DNA of 64,000 nt from Liriodendron chinense. Lineage: Eukaryota > Streptophyta > Magnoliopsida > Magnoliales > Magnoliaceae. Made by a program: the position numbers and the translations under genes. The notes beneath the pieces are model-generated. The model was given only the letters and a program-made list of their open reading frames with translations. It did no database searches and was not told where the DNA came from. The stretch is from contig PVNU02000773.1 of NCBI GenBank assembly GCA_003013855.2, forward strand, positions 4,157,001 through 4,221,000, written 5' to 3'. Below are positions 55,958-64,000 of this stretch, piece after piece (within the stretch, counting starts at the first letter, position 1; each line of letters starts with the position of its first letter).

Positions 55958-57882
55958 CTTGATGGATTTAGTATATCCACTTCGTCCATTTATTTCTCCA
56001 ACTCATTTTAGGACTAGTGTTCAAATTTGGACCCAAACTGAGGTTTGAGTGGGCCACACCACCTGGAACAAATTAATGGTGAAAAAAATTATAAAATAAA
56101 AATGAAAATAAAAAAATAGAAATTCTGGGTGCGGACAGCGGTCCACTCGTGGACCCCACTGTGATGAAATCAATAGATCCAAGCTGATCATATGTTGTAT
56201 CAAGATGTTTTATAGCTTGTGTCCAAAAATCAGGTAAATCCAAATCTCAGGTGGCCCACACCATTTGAAACAGTAATGATAACAACACACATGGTTGAAC
56301 AGGTCCAATTTTATATTGTTGTCCACTTTGGGATCTATTTGGAAGCATTTGGAGAAATTTAATCCGTCCAATATCTTAATAAACAAGTTTTCTGATTGAA
56401 GACAAAAAATGATCCGTATAGGATATTCCAGTGGGCCGTACCGAGACAAACAATGGGGATAACACCTGTCCACTGGTTGGGAACTTGTAGGCCCCACTGT
56501 GTAGTCTTTGGAAAATCTGATCCACCAAATCTCTTAAGTAATGGGTTATTAGTTTTGTGACAAAAAATCAACCCCATCAAAGTTCCAGGCGGGCCATGCC
56601 AAGTGAAATAGTGGGGAGGTACTGTTTAGATTTTCACAATTGAATCATTTTAGGATATCCAACAGCAAGATCTTTGCAAAATGTAATTAACCATATTTGG
56701 TAGTGTACCATTGGGGAACTTGTGACAAAGAATAGGACGATCCATCAGTCTAGTGGTCTATACCATTAGAAAATAGTAAAAGGACCATTCCCTTTGGAAA
56801 AATGAGTCACAATAATCGAATCTGGACCGTCCATTAGGGAACCAAACCTAAATAATGTAAATTTCAATTTGAAAATAAATATATCTAAAGTGATATTGAT
56901 AATGAATAAGTATAAATTACATTGATTGTAGATTCATGACCGATTCTACTCAGGTCGTGACAAAATTAACAGAGTAATCGCCATTATCAACAGGTAAGTA
57001 CATCCCAACACGTTTCCTAGTCATTTTAATTAAGTTGTGTGATGGAAATAATATGTGATATTGATTGATTCATGCTTGTTTAAATATTATTTAAATAATT
57101 TTCATTTATAATAAATGTCATAAAATGTTGCCTCTTAAAAGGAGAGATGGAATGTACGGACGTGAATTATTGTATGGATGCGAATTATTGCATGCATTCA
57201 TGAGTTATTGTGCCTAGAGTTCGACTTTGGAAGACCGGTAGGTACTTAAGTACCCGGTTACCCAGGGGCTATCCTGGAAGCCCACTAACATGTGGAAGTC
57301 CGCCCTACAAGGAAGTGAGAGCGAATTAATGGGATCCAATCGAAGCAAGTGGAAGATTGAATATATGCCCACTTGATGCATCATTTCATATTAAACTTAT
57401 TCTTGCATTAATTATGTATTACATGTATTTGATTACATGTGTTTATCCTGCTTAGTTGAAATGCATGTGAACCGTATTGGGTTCCTCACTGGGCTTTCCA
57501 GCTGACGTTGTGGATTAAAATATACAGATGATGTGGGCGTTGACCCTTTAGAGAATGTCCCAGATAATGAAATGGGACCACTAGAGGAACCACAGGATTA
57601 TTGGCCTAATTTGACCGAGGAAGAAGTGACGGCTCTAAACCAAGACGTTTAGAATATTCTTTTTTTATTTTGTTATTTTTAATAATTAGTAGACATCTAA
57701 TAAAGTCTCAAATGGGTGGACTTAGTTTATAGTTGAATATTTCATGAATAAATGGTAACTTAGTATTTCATTATTTTATGCCTCTTAAAGTGGTTTAACA
57801 TTATAAATGCATTTAGTGTACCAGTTATACCCCGTAAACTAGGCCAGAGGGTGCACACTCTGAGCCCGGGCGTGACAACGTA

Positions 57883-58777
57883 GACCTCACATGCGAAAGT
57901 GTAGATGGAAGGAGGATGAGAGGGGAGATGATTTCTCTCTCCTCTTCTTTTTCTACTCTCTTTTCTCTCTTGCTCCATTAGTGGTGATGCCCAAGGGAGG
58001 CTAGAATGTATAAGACTCTCTCTACTTACTCCCTTTAATATAGAATCTATCTGGAAGAGATACCAGTATATTGATTCACCACCTAGCACACTTTAATATG
58101 ACCTACTACATTTGAAGTTCGTAATCTTGCCTACTATGCACCTAAATTGACCAAGTCCCTCCACTAATCATAGAGATCCACCCTTGATCTATTGCCCCAT
58201 GCAAATTAAGTGGTGAAAGAGAAGATCTCGACCATTGAAATTACCATCAAGTGTAATTATAATCTTTTAATTATTAAAACAAAAGATCAACAGTTGAAAA
58301 CAATTATAAAACCTTTTTTAGTGTTGGGTTTAGTAAAACCATTTGATGAATCGATAAATCTACCAAATCTAAGTCATAAAAATGTTCATAGACAATTAGT
58401 AGATCTCGTATTGGATCCTACCTCAATTATATCCTAATATATACCCCTAGTGATACCTATGTATAAGCCACTCCAATTGACTCTGTGACGCGAGCCAAAG
58501 TATGTTGCATGAAGAACTTGAACTCCCCACATACCCTTATGTTTAAGGCTTAGTAAAAACTAATACATATACAAGTTGACCTGGACCAAGCATGATGGGC
58601 CTTCCAATCCGAAGACTTGGAATGATATTATAATGCAAGTATTCAATGTGTCTAATGACAAGATTTCAAATTTATGAATACTCCTATGTTGGATAAAGCA
58701 AAGGCACTAAATCATTGACAAGCTTGATAGTGGAGACCTCTCATTCTAACTCGTCATTGGCCTCTTCACATATGATC
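57883..58777. other. Intergenic, nothing recognised
   Basis: Short frames only (for example 58210-58437, 75 codons, low-complexity, no family features). Confidence 0.45.
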
Positions 58778-59136
58778 TTGTTGGGTGCGTTTCACAAAAC
58801 CTTAGGATCTCACCCCCTAAACTACTTGAATTATGGGATATGATAAAGTAATGAACTAAATCAAATCATAAACCACATGACATAAGAGATTTTTACGTGG
58901 AAAACCCTCAGAGAGGTAAAAACCACTGGACCTAATCCAGACCAACAATCCACTATGAAAGAGAACTGTTACAACCGATCATAAACACAACCCGCTTGGA
59001 TCAAACCTTCTTTACTCACATAGGAGTAGATAAACAATAAAAGAATTCGAAAACTAAGAGATCTCACCGATCACAAGGATGTAGAAGAGCTGAGACGTCG
59101 ACTGCGCAATAGATCAACTTTACAAAGTAGATATCT
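58778..59136. mobile_element. Copia-like LTR remnant
   Basis: Starts TGTTGGGTGCGTTTC and contains TTTTTACGTGGAAAACCCTC, then GAGGTAAAAACCAC, matching the conserved block of the Copia LTRs at 6713 and 47237. No target duplication or clear right end. Confidence 0.5.
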
Positions 59137-60309
59137 CCCTCTATAGCCCCATTTTTACGTAATGCGTAAACACAAAGTCTATGCTCCCACCTGACGGAGA
59201 AGAATCTTGCTACACCTATGCACTGCATACGTTATATACGCGTCAATCCCAACCTTGGGTGACGTCAAGATTGAGAGGAGGCGCCACTTGGCTAGGACCC
59301 TCGAACCATTGATGTGGGTGGTACCTTAAGTGCCGTGGAGCCCACCTTGATATATGTGTGGTATATCTACGCCACACATCCATCTTGCCAACTTATTTTA
59401 TGGCATGAGCCCACAAATGAAGCATATACGAATCTCAGTGAACCACACCACTAGAAACAATTGTGAATGGCTGTTAAAAACATTTAGTGGGCCACAAAAG
59501 TTTTGGACCCAATATTTGTGTTTTCCTTTCATCCATATCTGTGTTACATTATCAACAGGTTGGTCCATGAGAAATTTATATCTGGTTCATTTTTGGGCTA
59601 TGCCATAAATGAGTTGAAAAAAACTAGAGCTGAGCATGAGCCAAGCCAGCTCGGATAGCTCGCTCGACTCGACTCGAACCGGCTCGATTCGGCTCGATTC
59701 GAAGGCTAGATTTGAACCAAGCCGAGCCATTTTTCCAAGCTTGAAATGATTTTCAAGCCAAGCTCGAGCCAACCTAAGCTCGATTCAGCTTGGCTCGGCT
59801 TAAAGTTCGGCTCGATTGAAGCTCAATTCAGCTCAGCTTGGCTCGACTCAGCTGATTCACTTGTAAAAAACTAAAAAAAAAAATATTTTTTAGTCCCACA
59901 TCGAAAGTGAACAAAGAAATGAGAGATGAAACTCTCTATAAAACTAAGTGGGGGTGTCACTAGGCTTTGGGTTGCTTTGGGCCTAATTTTAAACCGCTTT
60001 AAGCTCGACTTTTGGGCTGGGCCTACTAGGCTCGAACTCACTAGAAAGCTCAGTTGAGCTAGCTCGAACATTTCAGTCCAACTCAAAGGTTGAACCGAGC
60101 CGAACACGAGCTAGGGTGGTCATTGAGCGAGCCTAGCTCGAATAGGGCTCAACTCGGCTTAGCTCAGCTCTAAAAAGATAAATGAACTCCGCAGATACAC
60201 ATCGCATATATCGAGCTGGGCCATGGTTAGGGTACCACCCACATAGTTGGTTTTGGTCCTAACCAATTCACGCCCCACCGAACGCAGCTTTGGTAGATCT
60301 CCAGTGGGG
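59137..60309. repeat. Third, diverged copy of the 42-47 kb segment
   Basis: Matches 45392-45527, 46026-46446 and 46691-46770 (GGAGAAGAATCTTGCTACACC, GAGGCGCCACTTGGCT, GTTGGTCCATGAGAAATTTATA). It lacks F3 (single AAAGTCTAT at about 59182-59190) and F2 (single ATGTGGGTG at 59312-59320). Confidence 0.85.
59625..60172. mobile_element. 548-bp MITE with TAGAGCTGAGC ends, inserted in copy 3
   Basis: Perfect 11-bp inverted ends TAGAGCTGAGC / GCTCAGCTCTA, extended imperfectly by AGCC/GGCT motifs. The body is made of GGCTCGA-type pentamer repeats (CTCGACTCGACTCG). It interrupts the poly-A stretch of the F1 right arm, as judged from copies 1 and 2. The target duplication is unclear because the site is A-rich. 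Confidence 0.75.
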
Positions 60310-61095
60310 CCCAATATGAAATTGTTCATCATCATTGTCAACCCAATTGAACTATTCATATTTAACATAGATCCAATTAGATTGTTCATCTTTAATATCA
60401 ATCTAATTGAACCATTAATCATCAATCTTGGCTACTCAGCCTATACAGCTTTGATATTAGTCGAATCTTGTTTTTTCATCTTTAGTACCACTCAAATTGG
60501 ACCGTCTAAATGTGAAATTGGTCCAATGGGGCCATTCATTTTCAATATTGGATTCCAATTTCGGCAAAATCAGATTGTCAATCATCATTTTTAGGCTATT
60601 TGATTTTCAATTTGGCCTAATTAGACCATTCATGCTCAATTTCAACACCATCGGACCATGGATCTTCATTTTTAGACTAATTGGACCGTTTATGTTTGAT
60701 ATCAGTCTAATCAAACAGTTACTCTTTAGTATCGTTTGAAGCGATTCATTCATCTTATAGACATCTATCCAATTGGGTCATTGATTTTGAATAGGGTCCA
60801 ATTAGATCATTGATTTTTAGTATTATTTCAATCGAGCCATTGGTCTTTGGCATCAGTCCAATTGGACGGTTTATTTTTAATATCTGTCCAATTGAACCAT
60901 TCATCTCCAATTTCAACATAATCAAACCATTCATCTTTAATATTGGTCAAAACAGGTTGTTTGTTTTGGACTAATTATATAGTTGGTGTTTAGCATATGG
61001 CTAATGTAACTCTATCATTTGAATGAGACCATTTGGTTTTCACCTCAGTTCAATTGGGCCCTTGATTTTAAGGTTGGCCCAATTAGACTAACAAT
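60310..61095. repeat. Degenerate 30-bp minisatellite
   Basis: About 25 diverged units of the type CCAATTGAACCATTCATCTT followed by TAATATCAGT. Unit length is mostly 30 bp, so reading frames run through it as about 10-residue hydrophobic repeats (for example IDPIRLFIFN, LIGPFMFDIS). Confidence 0.85.
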
Positions 61096-61341
61096 CTTGT
61101 GAGCACACTTGATCATGAACTAAAGTTGTTGTGGAATGGACTTGGAGTCCATCATGTGGGTCCAATCGGTTGTCGCATGGGGCTATTTACATGTGACTAT
61201 GTTCTGTTCAGAGATTGACAGGATAGAGAAAACTCTCCTTCCAGGGGAGGTGCCATGCGAGGATGAAAGACTGGTGAAAATGAAAAAGAAAGAAGAGAGA
61301 AGATGAGGAAAAACAAGTAAGACGGAAGAAGTGAGGAGTGT
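61096..61341. other. Intergenic, nothing recognised
   Basis: Purine-rich toward the right end (AGAAGAGAGAAGATGAGG). No gene. Confidence 0.4.
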
Positions 61342-61350
61342 GTAATAGAG

Positions 61351-62561
61351 GGAAGCGGATTAGATGCTCCCCGCCTCACCCAAGACGGTGCGACCCTTAC
61401 CATGGGGCCCACCATATTGTATGTATTATACATCCACGCCGTCCATCTGTTTTGTCAGATGTCTCAGGTGGACCATAATATAGGAAACAGTGTTGATTGA
61501 ATGCCCCACTATTAAAATTCCCTGTGGTAAATCACCACTGTTTCCTATGGTATGGTCTACCTGAGACTTGGGGCCCACTTTGATGTGTGTATTCTATATC
61601 TATACCGTCCATCCAACGATGATTCCCTGCGCTTTCACAGGAAGTTCCTGCACTGGGATCCTAGGTGGGCCCATCATGATGTTTTGAGAAATCTACCATG
61701 TCCATCCCTTTGTGAAATCATTTTAATTAGGACATTATACAAAAAATGAACCCGATCCAAGACTCGAGTGGGCCACACTAAAGGAAAAGGTGGGTAGGTA
61801 AATTCTTACAGTCGAAATCTCCCTGGAGTCTACAGTGATGGTTATATGACATTAATACTGTTCATAAAGTCATTCCTAGTAGGATGAACTGAAAGCACAG
61901 ATATTAGCCTGATTTAAAACTTCAGTGGCCCCACTAATATTTCAACTGTGGACATTCAATCCTCACAATTTTGGCCCACCTGAGTCTTGGATTCGGATCA
62001 TTTTTGGTTTAATGTCCTATGATGAGCTCATAAAACGGATGGAGGGGTGAATTTCTCAAAAACATCACAGTGGGCTCCACCTAGGTTCCCTATGCAGGGA
62101 CATACGCGAAGAGCCTTTGCAGGAAATCCGCGTCCTGTCCATCCTTTTTTTTTTTTTTTCTGGATTATTTTAAGGCACGAATCCAAGAATGAAGTAGATC
62201 CATTCTCTGGATTAACTACATTGGTGATCGTCCATTAACAAGCCACAAAAGTTTTGGATCAAGCTAATATTTATTTTTCCTTTCATCCAAGTTTATGTGA
62301 CCTTATCAACAGGTTTGATGGCAAATAAACGTTACAGTGGGCACTAGGAAGTTTTTAACGGTAGTGTTCAATCACCCCTATTTCCTCCGGTATGTTTCAC
62401 CTGAGATTTGCATATACTTCATTTTTGGGCTTATGCCCTAAAATGACCTTGGAAAAACGGGTGGACGGCACGGATATAGAATACATGCATGCATCAAGGT
62501 AGGCCCACGTAAAGAGCCGTACCATGTTTGGTGAGGCCCGGTACCCATCTCATCCGCTCCC
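61351..62561. mobile_element. F1 element(s) with a nested F2 element, 9-bp target duplication
   Basis: Outer ends GGAAGCGGATTAGATG and CATCTCATCCGCTCCC. Flanks GTAATAGAG (61342-61350) and ATAATAGAG (62562-62570). Inside are a short complete F1 palindrome (about 61404-61530) and a second F1 (61570-62510) interrupted by F2. Confidence 0.7.
61615..62135. mobile_element. F2 MITE nested in F1
   Basis: Flanked by CGTCCATCC (61606-61614) and TGTCCATCC (62136-62144). The right end AATCCGCGTCC is conserved; the left end is degraded. Confidence 0.75.
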
Positions 62562-62570
62562 ATAATAGAG

Positions 62571-62779
62571 ACAATCACAACTCAAACTTTATTCATAAAA
62601 TAAGTAAAGGACAGAAATGCCCTTATTTATGCCAAAACAAGACCAGGCATGACTGAATGGTCGCACGTACACGCACATGCATCATATACACACACGTACA
62701 ACCCCAATACCACAGAAACCTCCTATCTCTCTCTGTCTACTCAATACTCCAAGGAGGAGGAAGAGGCTTTTAGTTATAA
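62571..62779. other. 3' flank of gene C, loss of homology to LecRLK at about 62752
   Basis: On the - strand, similarity to gene A continues past the stop codon through CCTCTTCCTCCTCCT and then ends abruptly. The remainder has no kinase sequence. Confidence 0.7.
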
Positions 62780-63988
62780 CTATATAGCTTTGGGTACTTT
62801 GATCAGAGCCTTTCCACCGACGCTCGAATCCAATCTCCCATTCGACAGAGGTAGCTTCTTCTTCCAGCAGTTACCGTTTCTGAAAATAGCGACCGCGCAG
62901 AAACAATCACTCAAGCAGAACTTTCCGCACTGCTCTTCGCCAATCGGACTATACAGTTCGAAGTCGGACAATGGCCAATCTGTATCAACCATCTCCCTCA
63001 GTTCGAACCGAGCTTCCGCACCCAAACTGCAGCTTTGTGAAACAAAGTCCTGTTTACATCCGCTGAGTGTGTTATTCGGATCCAAGAAAGAATACCCAGG
63101 CGGGCATTCGCAAGTCGGCCTCTGTTCATCATCAAGCTTGCAATAGCTGTTAAACCCACAAGCTCCGCTGCCCAGATCCGATGTAATGGCGGTGCAAAGG
63201 TTGCGAGGTTCAGCTGACACTGCAGACCAGGACCCGGAGCCGGTCTTTGGGTAGACGTATTGCCTAAGAACTCCGTCGAAATCGAGTGTTACCCTTTCGT
63301 AGAAATCATTCACCTGGGAGATGTTTGGATTGTGGGAGGAGAGTTTGAAACCCAGCTGAGAATCGCTGACCCAGTAAGCATTGTAACGGTATTCAGTAGG
63401 AAGATTTACGAGATAAAACACAAGATTTCCGTCGGCCCGTAGAAGAAGCCGGAATCTTCCTTTCGAGTACTCTGTCTTCGTTAGACGAGAAGAGAGCTCG
63501 CTGTTGAAATGCAATTTCTGAGAAGGTAAGATGGTGTCGGTGGGCACGTCGAAGCTCTGCCATAAAATTGCAGAGTCTTTGCTCGTGAGTACGAAGTTCC
63601 CAGTGTCAAGCATGGCAGCAGAGGTTACAGAACCATTGATGGGTTCCGCCCTCCATATCACACGGCCTTGAGAGTCACTGAGAACGAGCTGGCCGTCGGT
63701 TGTCAGCTCGACCTTCGATCCTCCCTGCACAGGAGAATCTCCATTCGCGGTCCAAACTATAGTTTTTTCGGGTATTTTATTGAACCAGATTGCGAGCAAG
63801 AAGCGGTCTCTGCTGGGGAGGCGGTAGAATCCGAATGCGAATTCGCCAGAAGGCGAAACCCATGAAGGGTTTTCGTCGTTGGTGGAGAGAGAAGAGCCCA
63901 AGCTTATGTTACCGGGAGTTTGGGCGGCGACAGTGGAAAGCGGGAGAAGTACAAGCAAGAGGCAGAGGGAGTGAGAAGCCGAAGCCAT
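62780..63988 (-). CDS. LecRLK gene C: kinase-less G-type lectin / S-locus glycoprotein-like protein (truncated receptor)
   Basis: A 402-aa frame with a signal peptide (1-22), B-lectin domain (about 25-150), shortened SLG region, EGF-like (274-311) and PAN domain (320-398). It stops at KVPKAI, where genes A, A/B and B continue into a Pro-rich linker, transmembrane helix and kinase. No transmembrane segment and no kinase exist to the left up to gene B, so the product would be a secreted ectodomain. About 24 residues of the SLG region (after YWVSDS) are missing in frame relative to gene A. All EGF and PAN cysteines appear intact and the frame is unbroken. It may act as a soluble lectin or decoy, or be a young pseudogene. 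The 12 bases upstream of the ATG are all that is visible of its promoter. Confidence 0.85.
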   Translation of the reverse strand: MASASHSLCLLLVLLPLSTVAAQTPGNISLGSSLSTNDENPSWVSPSGEFAFGFYRLPSRDRFLLAIWFNKIPEKTIVWTANGDSPVQGGSKVELTTDGQLVLSDSQGRVIWRAEPINGSVTSAAMLDTGNFVLTSKDSAILWQSFDVPTDTILPSQKLHFNSELSSRLTKTEYSKGRFRLLLRADGNLVFYLVNLPTEYRYNAYWVSDSQLGFKLSSHNPNISQVNDFYERVTLDFDGVLRQYVYPKTGSGSWSAVSAEPRNLCTAITSDLGSGACGFNSYCKLDDEQRPTCECPPGYSFLDPNNTLSGCKQDFVSQSCSLGAEARFELREMVDTDWPLSDFELYSPIGEEQCGKFCLSDCFCAVAIFRNGNCWKKKLPLSNGRLDSSVGGKALIKVPKAI

Positions 63989-64000
63989 AGAAGATAGAAT

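Larger units (their letters stand above)
54959..57877 (+). mobile_element. Solo LTR (2.9 kb), probably Ty3/gypsy
   Basis: Begins TGTAACGACCCCAAAATTTC and ends GGGCGTGACA. Flanked by ACGTA on both sides (54954-54958, 57878-57882). No internal polyprotein and no second LTR seen, so it is a solo LTR. TGTAACG...GTGACA ends are common in large plant gypsy LTRs (family knowledge). Strand inferred from the TATA boxes. F1-like sequence lies within it at about 56040-56590. Confidence 0.85.

Noticed and set aside
58210..58437. 75-codon + strand frame
   Set aside because: AT-rich, no recognisable domain, no intron or neighbour context.
60247..60739. Open frames of hydrophobic 10-residue repeats
   Set aside because: They are the translation of a degenerate 30-bp minisatellite. 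Two overlapping frames look equally repeat-like and neither has gene context.

Overview
This window is nuclear DNA of a flowering plant. The evidence is a gene split by a GT-AG intron, plant-only gene families (2-oxoglutarate dioxygenase; G-type lectin S-receptor-like kinases, LecRLKs), Ty1/copia and other LTR debris, and wall-to-wall small transposons. The style of the non-coding repeats suggests a magnoliid (laurel/magnolia relatives), but that is an impression and is not proven here.

Genes. The 3' end of a dioxygenase gene lies on the + strand at 1-1305. All other genes are LecRLKs on the - strand: gene A (2039-4434, one-base frameshift in the kinase), gene A/B (20485-23334, a chimera), gene B (39293-41707, intact, 804 aa) and gene C (62780-63988, lectin-EGF-PAN only, no kinase). 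Gene A/B has the 5' half of an A-type gene and the 3' two thirds of a B-type gene. It therefore carries two EGF-PAN modules in series before one transmembrane segment and one kinase.

Layout. Positions 3106-40821 are an ~18.9 kb direct tandem duplication (unit 1 3114-22013, unit 2 22014-40821). Its breakpoints lie inside genes A and B, and the chimera is the junction. Both units carry the same decayed Copia element, a SINE-like insert and the same series of fold-back MITEs. A second tandem duplication follows (copy 1 41738-49772, copy 2 49773-54213). It begins about 31 bp upstream of the gene B start codon, so a second copy of that upstream DNA exists without a gene. A third, diverged copy of part of this segment lies at 59137-60309. 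Comparing the three copies gives filled and empty sites for five insertions (two MITEs, a hAT-like element, a 226-bp MITE and a solo Copia LTR), which orders them in time. From 54.9 to 62.6 kb lie a 2.9-kb solo LTR, a degenerate 30-bp minisatellite and nested MITEs.

Repeat names used below: F1 = ~490-bp fold-back elements whose arms contain CCATCCA/TGGATGG; F2 = ~520-bp elements ending in GCGGATTGCCTGCGAAAG-like sequence; F3 = ~504-bp element with ~90-bp inverted ends; F4 = 226-bp MITE. F1, F3 and F4 end in GGGAGYGGATT-like sequence and F2 in the related GCGGATTGCC. All four show 9-bp target duplications where these can be read, as expected for Mutator-like elements.

Function. Three LecRLK loci encode secreted lectin/SLG/EGF/PAN ectodomains, and those with a kinase have a non-RD (HCD) catalytic loop, a class often used in plant immunity. 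The cluster appears to be diversifying by unequal exchange, domain fusion, kinase loss and point change in the ectodomain.
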